A stretch of 64,000 nt of DNA from Phyto melanocephala (Eukaryota; Arthropoda; Insecta; Diptera; Rhinophoridae). Within the stretch, counting starts at the first letter, position 1. Each line of letters opens with the position of its first letter. The DNA lies in assembly GCA_941918925.1 (NCBI GenBank), contig OW799233.1:79735797-79799796 (forward strand), written 5' to 3'. Shown piece by piece: positions 23,977 to 34,241 of this stretch. The position numbers and the translations under genes were made by a program. A model generated the notes under the pieces. The model worked only from the letters and a program-made list of their open reading frames with translations. It searched no databases and was not told the origin of the DNA.

Positions 23977-24797
23977 ATGGAGAAGAATTTGTAAGTATGC
24001 ATACAAGATTTTTTTGCGAAACGTTAAAAAATGTAATTTAAAATATATCTTAGAAAAATTACAACCAAAAAGCAGATGGAAAAGCTGGTGGAGGTTATGA
24101 AACTGAATCCTGATATTGGCCGTGGCAAGCTGCCATTTGGATTTAGTAAAATGCAGCTCAAAGACAAATGGGAAGAATTTTTAATGCAATTAAATGGATT
24201 GGGACCGCCAATTAGAAGCACAAAAGAATGGCAAAGAGTTCGTAGTAAATGAATTAAAAGATGTATACAATATGTCAAAATAGTTTTCATTTTATTATAG
24301 GTATGGACTCACCATAAAGCCAACTTAAAAAGAAAATTGGCGTCAAACAAACAAAACTTTCAAGCCACTGGTGGTGGTCCGTCCACAGAAATAAGTTTAA
24401 GCCCATTAGAACAGAGCACTGCAGAACTTGTGTTAATGCAGTCTAATGATAACCCAAATGGATCTGCAATGGCTTGGAAGGGCAAGAAGATTCCGATGCA
24501 GCGGAATCAACAGTGAGGCCTGAGGAGCATTCACGAATTGCTGCATGTAGTAAATAACCAGAGAGACGAAGACGATCAAAAAGTAAGTTGGAGGACGATC
24601 GTTAAGAAATATTAAAAACTCAATCACAAAATCCGGAGGAGATAATGAGGATATTAAAGCAAATAGAAAAGAATTCATACAAGAACTATGAAGTCAATAA
24701 AAAAATGTATGAATTAAAAAAGAAAAAGGCTGATTTACAAATGAAATTAATAAAAGCCAAACTCGAATTGACAAATAAGAGAATACAAGAGATGTGA
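23977..24797 (+). pseudogene. Harbinger Myb/SANT-like accessory gene (broken)
   Basis: A short first exon, ATG at 23977 then a GTAAGT donor, is followed by an AG acceptor near 24053. The main exon encodes a Myb/zeste-like DNA-binding domain with a K-W-E-E-F core and E-W-Q-R near its end. A probable intron (about 24236-24300) precedes V-W-T-H-H-K-A-N-L-K and the R-K-L-A-S-N-K / A-T-G-G-G-P motif typical of this family. After about 24510 the frame is lost. Another frame then spells a lysine-rich coiled coil (24600-24797) ending in TGA. In Harbinger elements this protein helps bring the transposase to the nucleus and the ends. Frameshifts and a stop make this copy inactive. Confidence 0.78.
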
Positions 24798-25228
24798 TGT
24801 TATACATATCGCTCATTTGCTGCAAGAACGGCATAACTCAAAATTTTCGATTTTGAGATAAATGCGTTTTAAGTGTTTAGTTAACTATAGCTCTGAAGAA
24901 AAATGAATAAATGTTAATATTTTGATATCATCTTATAAATCAACTTATATTCAATATATATGTATAGAAAAAAGTAGAGTAATAAATTTTTAATAATTTT
25001 TTTTAGATGGAAAATTGTTTTTACTTTGAGTTATGACGTTATTGCTGCTAAAGTCCATTGATAGTAGTGTAGTAAACTAAAATGTGTCTTTCTTAATGAA
25101 AAAAAAAAACTTTTTTTTATTTAAGTCTTATTTAAAAGTCTTATAAACTAAAAAAATATAAAAACATAAAAACAATTCATTTATATTAAACATTTTTTAA
25201 AGATAAAATAAAACTATATTGAACATAC

Positions 25229-25835
25229 ATGGGCATAATGCATTACTTTTTTACTGCAGCAAGCGTTTCAGTAATCAGTAAGTGCTTACTGGTAATGAAA
25301 TATAATTTTCATTACCAGTAAATTTTTACTGATTACTTTAAAAAAAATCAGTATTCAGTAAAGTTTATTGATTACTGGAAAAAAATTTCAGTATTCAGTA
25401 ACTTTTACTGAAAAAAAATTCAACACGTTCACGTTTCAAATACGTTTTTAATAGCACTGTGATTATGCAGACAATTTATGCTAGTGTGTTGTTCGGCCAG
25501 GTACAAAATTGTTTCCTGGAGATAGTTTGCCAAGTCACCTGAATTAATAGGTATGCCCGCATCTGTTTAAGAAAATATGATAAGAATGTGAATAATAAAT
25601 ACAAAAATATATTAACTTTTATTGAGTACGAAAATTCTTAGTTTTATAATTCTTGTTTTTTTGTATGTATAGGTAGTAAAAACCGCCCGATACTGCATTC
25701 TTATCAGTAATCAGTAAAATTTAATGATTACTGAATTTTTTTTCAGTAATCAGTAAAAATATAATGGTAATGAAAATTCAAGTGCAGTACCAGTAAAAAA
25801 AAATACTGAAGAAGTACTGGTACAGATTTCTGGGC
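25229..25835. mobile_element. MITE rich in CAGTAATCAGTAA motifs
   Basis: It is flanked by GAACATAC (25221-25228) and GAACATAT (25836-25843), an 8-bp duplication with one mismatch. Both halves are crowded with CAGTAATCAGTAA, TTACTGATTACTG and TACTGGTAATGAAA motifs in both directions. The end sequences TGGGCATAA and the complement of TTTCTGGGC match only weakly. The 8-bp TSD suggests hAT. No coding. Confidence 0.65.
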
Positions 25836-25929
25836 GAACATATACTAGATGGCCTCTCTGCGATATCTGAAGTTGGACTGAATTATCTACTGAGATATCT
25901 CAGGGCCACGGGGTGGATCTAGTACCCTT

Positions 25930-26378
25930 ACTCTTGGATTTTATTCTGAGATACACTAGAAGCTGACGAGTGATGTGGTCCTGTCAAAACGGAGTCATAC
26001 AGACTCTACTTGACTGTTGGCGTGCAGCGAACTACCACGATAACCAACCAACCAACTGGTACTGCAAAGTGCCCATGAATGATATTGAATACGATCGGAG
26101 ATATCCAGAGCGTTTTAAAAAAAAAGATTACAAACACGTACTAAGCCCTCATCTTTCTTAAAAAAGAAGGCATTGTTGTTATGACGAGGACCCCTTATAC
26201 CTTCAATACGCACATAGCGGTATTTCGGCTCGACAAATTCCATAGATTTGGCAATAAATTGTCGTTGCTTATCAATGTCTCCAAGAGACCAATATAATGC
26301 AAACAATAGCTGTGTATCCTCCTCCCTAAAATTTATGAAACATTTATACCGGCAAGTTTCATCACATGTCGCTTTCAT
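25930..26378 (-). pseudogene. Coding remnant of the nested TIR element
   Basis: Leftward from 26378 the frame reads C-D-E-T-C-R-Y-K-C, then a W-S-L-G-D-I-D-K-Q-R block and R-Y-V-R, then V-R-V-C before a stop at about 26115. In the same frame after the stop comes L-D-I-S-D-R-I-Q. This cysteine pattern is one I associate with a widespread family of insect transposon proteins, but I cannot name the superfamily. The N-terminal region and any catalytic residues are not identified. It is broken by at least one stop and by a retroposed insert. Confidence 0.5.
25981..26047 (+). mobile_element. 67-bp retroposed sequence, copy 1
   Basis: This segment starts CTGTCAAAACGG and ends CCACGATAACCAA. It is identical over 67 bp to the complement of 43004-43070. 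It is followed by further ACCA units (a short (AACC)n tail), as at the 3' end of some LINEs and SINEs. No TSD is visible at this copy. The second copy has a 13-bp TSD. Confidence 0.7.
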
Positions 26379-27215
26379 TTGTCTTGCAGTTTTACATTAG
26401 CATTATTTTGAAGAAATGTTTTTTTTCTAGCAATTGGGACTTATTTTAAGTTATTGCAATAATTTTAGATTTAACGTCTAAAAATTTATCGTCAATAATG
26501 ACACACTGCTTGATAATTCAAAATGCTGACATCTTATCAACATGTTTTTTTGTAACAATAACGTCATAAGTAAAAATAATTAATTTATGATAAATATTTT
26601 TCCAACAATAATGGCATGTTTTGTGTTATAGCTAGTTATAATCAGACGATTTTTTTCAACAAAACTGTCACAACACAAAATATGCCAGTATAAAAGAATT
26701 TTTACTACATAAAATACATTTTATCTTTCCACTTATAAAGGCACAACGCAAATTAGGTCGCTCTTTTCGAAAACAAAACGATGTTTACACCTTAACGACA
26801 GTGGCGTAACTAACGTTGTGTCGTTGTTAAGAGTAAAAGAAGAGCGAAACACAGGAATAGAAATAACAGCATATACTCGTCTACAACGTTCTGAATACAT
26901 GTTATCAAAATGAGTATTTTCCACAAGATAGAACATCATATTGCCAATATTTCTGTATTATTAACTCAAAAATCCCGAATTTTGAGTTATGCCGTTCTTG
27001 CAGCAAATGAGCGATATATTAAAATATTTTGTTTTAAGTTAAGTTCATTATGTAATCACACATGAATTTTTCGTGATATTTTTACCATGTAAATAAGTTT
27101 TTAAATTTTCCTATTTTTGTTATCTTTTTTATTTTTATTATTTTTTGATTGTTTTATTAATGTATTTTTGAAATTAATTTAACATTATGAACATGATTAA
27201 AAAAGTACAAAATGT

Positions 27216-28469
27216 TTATTCATTTAAAATTTCAAGCATCAAATTATTTCTAACTTGTTGCGCAGACTCTTCAATGTTGGTTTCCGTAGCTTCTCCAACT
27301 TCAAATTCTATATCTAATGGGAAAGGAATTTCTTCATTATGTTCCGTCTTAAAGTATTGGCTTAAATTGTGCAATGCGCAACACACATTAGTAATTTGAG
27401 CTGCTTTTTCGGGACCATAGTGCAAACCTCTTGCAGAAAGCAAGCATCGAAATCTGCTTTTAAGAACCCCGATTGTTATTTCAATTGTGTTTCTTGCTTT
27501 AGCATGAATTGTGTTAAAACGTCTTTTTCGTGATCCTTCTGCAGCACTCCGAAATGGCGTTAATAAAAACTGTTCCAAAGGATACCCAGCATCACCTTAA
27601 ATTGTGCAAATATAGCATGTCATATTGAGTTTTAAAAAGATAAAAGGAACAAGCGAGTTTTTTACCTAAAATCCATATATTGTGCTGCAAATATTGTTAA
27701 AGCTCACTCATATTCCACACGAAGGAGTCATGGTTTGAGCCGGGATATCGAGCATCTACATAACGGATGTTCATTTCAAAGTCGCACAACTATAGAATGA
27801 CATTTATTTATATTTTTATAAATTCAATTAAAAATCACCATTCTCACAATCATAACATTCAAGCTGTACTATCCTTTCCTGTTCAAATACAAATGTTGTA
27901 ATTCCTTTCGAGGCGCTACAATTCCTACGTGTGTTCCATCTATACAGCCAATTACTCCTGGGAATCCTGTTTTTGTGAAAAACGACGTCTTGTAACATTC
28001 TTTTCCTCTTCGGTCATCCGAGCGTTTATCCACTTTTTACAAATTTTTTGCTCAAAGAATGTTATTATTTCGCTTAAAATGCAGCAAACAGTTGGTTGCG
28101 AAACTCCAATATTAAAATCATTGCCACTACTTCTTTGATAGCTACATCAGCAAAAAATCTTAATGCGCAACACAATTTCAAAATCGGTGGAATGGCAGAA
28201 CACCGGGTTGCTGGTTTTAAAAAAATGTCTAATTTCTGCAACAAAAACAAGAAACCATCCTCGTTTATGCGGAAAAATTTTATAAAACTGAAAATATGTA
28301 CACACAAATGTATACTATAATTGAAATTTCTGATTTTAAAAAGTTGTACTTACTTAGTATTTGGTAATTCTAATGGATTTGAACTGTCACGAATTTTTTT
28401 CCGGATACGTGCCATGTGTGTTTTCTTTCTATTCTCATCATCAAAATATAAATCCACGTTAATATCCAT
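27216..28469 (-). pseudogene. PIF/Harbinger transposase (HARBI1-like), broken
   Basis: Leftward from the ATG at 28467-28469: an N-terminal R-I-R-K-K-I-R-D and N-P-L-E-L-P motif with a GTAAGT donor near 28353. The next exon has an F-R-I-N-E-D-G-F helical region. Then comes G-C-I-D-G-T-H (about 27935), [11 protein letters not shown] (about 27745), and after an intron G-D-A-G-Y-P-L (about 27585). The last block has R-N-T-I-E and L-K-S-R-F-R-C-L, ending L-H-N-L (to 27216). These are the DDE_Tnp_4 motifs in order. In-frame stops (after N-R-K-G and after M-S-E-L) and at least one frameshift make it inactive. Confidence 0.82.
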
Positions 28470-28956
28470 AATTAAACGTTTTATTTCTAACAAAATTTAT
28501 GGTTCTTTCACTCTTTTTTTTTTTAAATGATAATTTTTGGCGCACAGGTATGTATTTTTACGAAAATGTTTACTACAATTCAAATGCAACTTTGTGACAT
28601 ACAACACCTAGATGTTGTAAACCATAATGGCAAAAAAGATTAATGTTGTGTTGTAGCAGGAACAACACAACATTTTTGTGTTGTAAACGATAATCGATAA
28701 TTAATTATTTTTCACTATTCTCCCGATTGTGGACGAACTTGAACAGGTGAAATCAAGTGAATTTTTTTTACAATTAAACAAGTGCTTAAAAACATAAATT
28801 TTTACGAAAAAAAATTATAAATAGCCGATAAAAAAATGAATCGTCGTCAGAAAATTCGTACTACTGCCGAATTACAAGAAATTATCGATAGCTGGTCCGA
28901 TTGGGAAGAATATTTTGAAAAAAAATCAGATACAATTAATTTTGTTATCGCCAAAC

Positions 28957-29170
28957 CCGGGAACGCCACCTTCAAAATATCGGTTGTAGCTTGCGCAGTG
29001 TGTGCCTTTGCTTCGTCCTGTTGGAACCACATGTCCTCCAGTCCTAATTCGTTCAATTGCGGCAGAAAAAACTCGGATAACATGGCCCTATAGCGCGTAC
29101 CGTCCACTGTTGTCATTTGACCAGCAGCGTCCTGAACTGAATTCTGATGTTTGAAATATACTCGATATTG
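28957..29170 (-). pseudogene. Mariner transposase fragment (DD41D-like)
   Basis: Leftward from 29150 the frame reads G-T-R-Y-R-A-M-L-S-E-F-F, then D-M-W-F-Q-Q-D-E-A-K-A-H-T-A-Q-A-T, the region around the second catalytic aspartate (Q-Q-D-G in relatives, Q-Q-D-E here). The rest of the domain is missing. No terminal repeats were found. Confidence 0.65.
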
Positions 29171-29171
29171 G

Positions 29172-29570
29172 CTCGAAAAAATAAAATTTAAAAAATAACT
29201 TTTATTTTTGCTCGAAAAAATAAAAATCAAAAAATAACTTTTATTTTTGCTCAAAAAAATAAAAATCAAAAAATAACTTTTATTTTTGATCGAAAAAATA
29301 AAAATAAAAAAATAACTTTTATTTGAGCTGAAAAAAAAATAAAAATCAAAGCATAACCTTTAATTTTGATTGAAAAAATAAAAAGCAAAAAATAACTTTT
29401 TTATTTTTGCTCAAAAAAAAAATAAAAATCAATAAGTAACTTTTATTTTTGATCAAAAAAAAAAAAAAAGCAAAAGTAACTTTAATTTGTTGATCAAAAA
29501 AATAAAAAACAAAAAATAACTTTTATTCTTACTCGAAAAAATAAAAATTTTAAAAAGCAACATATTTTAT
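29172..29570. repeat. Minisatellite, about ten units of roughly 39-43 bp
   Basis: The unit is approximately GCTCGAAAAAATAAAAATC followed by AAAAAATAACTTTTATTTTT, repeated about ten times with small changes in A-run length. In the first units the length is 39 bp, so a reading frame passes through, but the encoded peptide is low complexity and not credible as a protein. Confidence 0.85.
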
Positions 29571-31195
29571 CATAGACTAATGCATAAGGATCAATAAGGT
29601 ATACTTGAATCCGTTTTCCGACCTTTACTTCTATATGCTTTTTTGTTTTACAATTTCAAAATAACTGTTATTTTCGGTCCCTTAACTTTCACATCGCCAA
29701 AAATGCTGCTTTCACTTTAAGATTGTAACTGTGCAATTGACTTTCATGTACCGATTGTTTTTTGCTCCAAAAATATATATCGATGAATTTTGCCATCACT
29801 TTTTTGCATCAACGTGATTTTGAAACCCGACTTCGACGCGTCCGTATGTTCTGTTTGCGCTTCTCTATTCAAAATTCATAATACTGGTTTGTAAGTATCT
29901 GATTCAGCTGATTGGTTGCTTTAATAAGGTGACCAACTATTTTTTGTTAAAAAACAGTACACTTTGCAAGTATTTCATAGGTAAAAAAAACAAATTAAAC
30001 ACACATTAAAAGCAGCATATCAATAAAAAAAAAAATGCCTTAAAATTTGGAAATGTACTTTTGTTTATTTTTTAACACTTTGGTGATAATTTTCAATTAA
30101 TTTGGCTTCACTGACTTTGACTCTGACACCTTTTACCAAAATGGGAGTGAGATGCAAGGCTATAGAAGACAGTGTTTTGAGAGGCTTTAATCCAACCATA
30201 ACTGTTTTACGACTAACAGGGCTGACAACTTTTTCATTTCAATATCCATTTCTTTTCACAAATGTAATTTTGACGTTGCTACAAAAAGAGGTCTGTAGTA
30301 TCTATCTATCCAGGTTAATAATACGGCCTTTTAATTGTGCCGGAAACGGCAAGCAATATCCGCACGTGAATTCAAATCACCGTCAAAATAATTTGAAATA
30401 TTTAATTAATAGAATTGAAATAAAATAATCTAAAAAAATGTTTTAGAAATGCAAGTGAGTATAAAATTATACAAATGACAAATGAGTACTTTCAGAGTAC
30501 ATGATTTGAAAAGAGTACGGTTTGCGAAAAAAAGAGTACAAAACTCAGTCAGCTTTAAGCAGTTCCGTTACTATTTTGAACATTACACCTTTTTTTAGTT
30601 ATTCGGTTAAAGGCTTCGTAATGAAAAAATACCCCTCCACAAACTTTCTGAAGTAACCTGTGAGTTCTCAGAAGGTCTGGACGTCTTTACGTACGTACCA
30701 GTCGACTGTCGAAATCCGAATATGATTTCCTAATAATTTCACTTTTTAACCATTATTGTATTTGTTCATTGACATAATTTTCCTCGTTTAATAACAATCT
30801 TGCAGGCGTATGACGAAAGGGCTTAATCGTATTGTTTGGTACTATTTTCATTATTACTGGAGATTCCTTAATCTGACTTACCGGCTTATACATATTAATC
30901 ATAGTTTCGTTTTGTTCTCTATATTTTTATCTAAATCGATTTCATATGAATTGATATTATAGAGTTGCAGTTGTTTATTGCTTATGTCTTTTTGTTTATG
31001 TTCAAATTTATACCCGTGGTTATACGTTAAAAAACGATTTCGTCAAAGGCATATTGTTACCATTGAATTCATTTAAAAATTTGCAAAATATTAAAGTGTA
31101 ATGTTAGCACTATTTTTTCGTATTTTGCCGCTTTGATCTTTTTCTATTTTATTAATTGGTTTAATTGTTTATTCGACATGTTTTCAACCGTACTT
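29571..31195. other. No recognisable feature
   Basis: About 1.6 kb without a supportable gene or repeat. The open frame at 30102-30428 has no known motif. GAGTACA motifs recur near 30490-30545 without clear ends. Confidence 0.35.
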
Positions 31196-31196
31196 T

Positions 31197-32437
31197 TCCC
31201 TTCACACAGATACAAAGGGTATATATAGGTTTGTCATTCCGTGTGAAATTTCTACAATTTTCATTTCCGACCCTATAAAGTATATATTTTCTGAAAGCTT
31301 ATGAATAGGGGAGTCGATTAAGCTCTGTCAGTCTGTCCGTGTGTATGTCGAAATCAACTTTTTGAAGCCCCCCGACATCGCTTGGACCCGGGTGAGGTAT
31401 TAAAATATCAGAAATATTCGGGAGTAGATGGGTATTGATAATCAGAAACATCGGTACATAAACAACTGAGATATGAGCAAAAACCCACGACCACCTCGAT
31501 ATTTTTTTTTCACAAAAACAACATTACAACAACGACATACATACATACAAACGTGTGTACTGGTTAGAGTAAACGTGGCATCGAATCCCAGCTGAGCCAA
31601 AAAAATTTTTTTTTTATTTTTTTATATATTTTATATATTTTTTTTAATTTTATTTTTTTATTTTATATATTATTTATATTTTTATTATTTTTTTTTTATT
31701 TTTTTAATTTTATTATTATTTTTTTATTTTTTTAATTTTATTTTTTTTTGTTTTATGTATATTATTTATATAATTTAATTTTTTTTAATTTTACATACGT
31801 AAATTTATAATATTACAATGGGATGTTTTTATATATATATGTTTTTTATAAATGTATGTTTTTTATATATGTATGTACGTGGGCCTGTTCGTAAATGCAT
31901 CACAGCTGTGCATATTATGCGCACAATGTTCGTAAATGCAAACGTTGGCAACACTGCAGCTGTCATCTGTTCGTAAATGCAACATTGAAGTCTATTATGC
32001 GCAAATAAATACAAAAAACTAATCACAAAAATCGCTGATGCAATAGATGTGTGAGTAGTGAGAATGTGGTTTTTTATGATTTATTTTTGATTATTTTACT
32101 TTTTAAAAATTTTTAGCCTCGAATGTGAAATATATGTCAGATATTGTTTTATCAAATTCACAAATTAAATTTATAATAATTTTTTCCAATTTTTCCGCAG
32201 TGTTCGCTCGTTCGTAAATGCAGCAATAAAATAAGCAAAAAGAAGCATCAGCAACATATGATTTGCAGTGGCAGCGCAAAGTAATCATATTGTGCAGCGC
32301 AGTGATGCGTTTACGAACAGGCCCCGTATTTCATATGAGATGAATGGTGATACAAACTACTGTTATTGCATGACTGCACGTTGTGAAGGGTATAAAAGAT
32401 TCGGCACAGCCGAATATAGCACTCTTACTTGTTCAAT
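31197..32437 (-). repeat. Interspersed repeat family A, copy 1, with MITE inside
   Basis: In complement the order is as in the other copies: AACAAGTAAGAGTGCTATATTCGGC at the start (about 32437), TATACCCTTCACAACGTGCAG, an AT-rich middle (31600-31860), TTTGGCTCAGCTGGGATTCG (about 31605), CGAGGTGG and TTTTTGCTCATATCTCAG blocks, and TATATACTTTATAGGGTCGG near 31280, ending in TATATACCC. A 444-bp MITE interrupts it. No coding. Other copies: 32901-33421, 41785-42460, 44680-45020 and 62471-63141. Confidence 0.8.
31881..32324. mobile_element. MITE with GGGCCTGTTCGTAAA ends
   Basis: The ends GGGCCTGTTCGTAAATGCAT and the complement GGGCCTGTTCGTAAACGCAT are inverted. Comparison with the uninterrupted family A copy near 41890 (TACGTATTTC) shows that CGT is duplicated (31878-31880 and 32325-32327), a 3-bp TSD. 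GTTCGTAAATGC recurs inside. No coding. The TSD size fits PIF/Harbinger, though CGT is not the usual TWA. Confidence 0.75.
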
Positions 32438-32900
32438 CTTTCAATGTTCTCCTAATCGTTCACTTTTTCATATATTTTTCACTTTCACTATTCTTTTGAA
32501 TTATGTTTTGCTTTTGATTTTAAGTTATATAGCGGAACTCACTCTTTGATGCAAACTACCCTGCAAGTCGTGCAGACCGTGCAAGTCTAGCAAACAATTT
32601 AACTTGTGCACGACTACAAAAACAAATTCTATTAAATTGCAATTTGCATCACTTGAGCAAATATGCACAACTAAAAATCAGTGCAAAGTAATGTCACACA
32701 AATTTGCACAACAGATACACAATTTTTTTTACTCTCAGAATTTATAATCTCCACAAATTCAATTTCATACATGCCATTTTTTACCAAAAAAATTGTGATA
32801 TTATATTTTTCCGTTGATTTAGGCATTATAATTTATTTAAAATTAATTAATTTTCTTTTCGGAAAATATTAAAACACAGAATCTTACTTATTAATAAAAA
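32438..32900. other. No recognisable feature
   Basis: AT-rich spacer between two family A copies. Nothing supportable is seen. Confidence 0.35.
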
Positions 32901-33421
32901 CAAGTAAGAGTGCTATATTCGGCCATGCCGAATCGTATATACCCTTCGCAACGTGTAGTCGTGCAATGTGTATTTAAAAAAAAAAATTTAAAAAATAAAA
33001 TAAAAAAATTTTTTTTTGGCTCAGCTGGGATTCGATCCCACGTTTACTTTAACCAATATACAATTTTGTATGTATGTATGTTGTTGTTGTAATGTTGTTT
33101 TTGTGGAAAAAAAATCGAGGTGGTCGTGGGTTTTTGCTCATATCTCAGTTGTTTATGAACCGATGTTTCTGATTTTCAATACCGATCTACTCCCGAATAT
33201 TTCTAATACTTTAATACCTCACCCGGGTCCAAGCGATTTCGGGGGGCTTCAAAAAGTTGATTTCAACATACACACGGCAGACTGACAGATCTTAATCGAC
33301 TCCCCTATTCATAAGCTTTCAGAAAATATATACTTTATGGGGTCGGAAATGAAAATTGTAGAAATTTCACACGGAATGACAAACCTATATATACCCTTTT
33401 TCACTGTGTGAAGGGTATAAA
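32901..33421 (+). repeat. Interspersed repeat family A, copy 2
   Basis: It runs from AACAAGTAAGAGTGCTATAT (with the ATTCGGCCATGCCGAAT palindrome) through GGCTCAGCTGGGATTCGATC and GGTGGTCGTGGG to TATATACTTTATGGGGTCGG and a final TATATACCC ... GAAGGGTATA. It lacks most of the AT-rich middle of copy 1. Confidence 0.8.
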
Positions 33422-33492
33422 AAAGATTTGTTGTTTCTTTAATACCTAAAAAATCAGCTCGTGGCCATAAGTTTGCAACACACATGAAAAAT

Positions 33493-33556
33493 ACACTCAC
33501 GCCTGGTAGCAAATAATTAGTGCATATTTGTACTAATTGCAAAAATGCTACCAAGA
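33493..33556. repeat. Imperfect hairpin of about 64 bp
   Basis: The arms TGGTAGCAAATAATTAGT and the complement of ACTAATTGCAAAAATGCTACCA pair with one small bulge, and CACTC/GAGTG lies at the outer ends. It may be a tiny foldback element. No TSD was confirmed. Confidence 0.5.
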
Positions 33557-33714
33557 GTGAATTCCGCTATTATGTTCCTCGTCTACGCCTACGCTCGTTT
33601 ACATATTACTATTTTCTTTGTTTAAAACTTCAATATGCAATTCTATTTTGAAATGTTACGTGCATAATTCCACTGTTCTACCTGCTTGTTTTATATATTT
33701 TACATATATATATA

Positions 33715-34239
33715 AAGGGTCCGCCATCTAACGTCTTGTGCTTATTTCGTAAATGGTAACACTTAGCTCATGCCTGATTTGACAGATAATTAGTTTTATC
33801 CTTCCGCTGAACGAATATGGTTGTGTATACGCTTGAACAACGCTGGGAAATATTGCGACATTACTTTGGGCGATTTTGCTAAAAAAAAATATTCTTTTCA
33901 GATGAAGCTCATTTTGATCTTGGCGGGTATGTAAACAAGCAAAATTGTCGCATTTTGGGCACACAAAACCTGCACGCATACATTGAAAGGGCGATACACC
34001 CAAAACGAGTCACTGTTTGATGCGGATTTTGGTCCAGAGACATAATTGGGCCATTTTTCTTCAAAAATGACCAAGGAGTGTCCGTAGTCAATGGCAATCG
34101 TTATCGGGCCATGTTGAACGAATTTTTGAAGATGATATTGGCAACATTTGGTTGCAACAGGACGGCGCTACGTGCCACACATCCGAATCTACACTTTTTT
34201 TATAGCATTTAAAAAAAGAAAGTTATTTGGCGGACCCTT
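33715..34239 (+). mobile_element. DD41D mariner deletion derivative (family M-c)
   Basis: 525 bp flanked by TA (33713-33714 and 34240-34241). The ends are AAGGGTCCGCCATCTAACG and the complement of AAGGGTCCGCCAAATAAC. The short N-terminus is joined to the catalytic domain by the same deletion seen at 21185-21687 and 61718-62155, so this shortened form has multiplied. The right TA is shared with the Tc1 element that follows. Confidence 0.88.
33816..34204 (+). pseudogene. DD41D transposase relic
   Basis: The start spells M-V-V-Y-T-L-E-Q-R-W-E-I-L-R-H-Y, the first helix of the DNA-binding domain. After a frameshift, S-D-E-A-H-F-D-L-G-G-Y (first catalytic aspartate) and V-N-K-Q-N-C-R follow. A TGA stop follows near 34018, and further on, in another frame, Q-Q-D-G-A-T-C-H-T. 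The third aspartate region is gone. Not functional. Confidence 0.8.
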
Positions 34240-34241
34240 TA

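Larger units (their letters stand above)
24806..27017 (-). mobile_element. TIR element of unknown superfamily nested in Harbinger
   Basis: The ends ATATCGCTCATTTGCTGCAAG and its complement form an inverted repeat of about 45 bp that continues through ACGGCATAACTCAAAATT. Inner inverted motifs (GAGTTATGACGTTATTG near 25028 and CAATAACGTCATAAG near 26557) form a second pair. No TSD is convincing. A coding remnant lies on the minus strand at 25930-26378. It also holds a 607-bp MITE and a 67-bp retroposed sequence. Confidence 0.75.
23797..28700. mobile_element. PIF/Harbinger element with two genes, inactivated
   Basis: The ends share CGATTATCGTTTA, and TTA lies at both borders (23794-23796 and 28701-28703), the TWA-type 3-bp target of PIF/Harbinger. 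TTGTAAAC/GTTTACAACA motifs are repeated near both ends. Inside are the two genes typical of the superfamily in convergent order: a Myb/SANT-like accessory gene on plus and a DDE transposase on minus. A 2.2-kb TIR element sits between them. Both genes carry stops and frameshifts. Confidence 0.85.
23665..28738 (-). mobile_element. Family M-b mariner fragment split by Harbinger
   Basis: 23665-23796 matches, in complement, the transposase region of the mariner at 17291-17885 (from the GTCAACCTCGACTC block to GCTGAAATT). The match resumes after the Harbinger element at 28701-28738 (CTCCCGATTGTGGACGA versus CTCCCGATTATTGACGA). This shows the Harbinger element inserted into an existing mariner copy. 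Neither mariner terminus is preserved. Confidence 0.7.

Noticed and set aside
28836..29093. Plus-strand frame starting M-N-R-R-Q-K
   Set aside because: Most of it is antisense to a mariner fragment; no known motif.
31600..31640. tRNA-like boxes TGGCTCAGCTGG and GATTCGATCC
   Set aside because: The boxes are contiguous, no cloverleaf can be drawn, and the segment repeats with the rest of family A. It is not a tRNA gene.
31600..31860. AT-rich tract as a replication origin or centromeric DNA
   Set aside because: It is the AT-rich middle of a dispersed repeat and recurs near 42000 and 62620.
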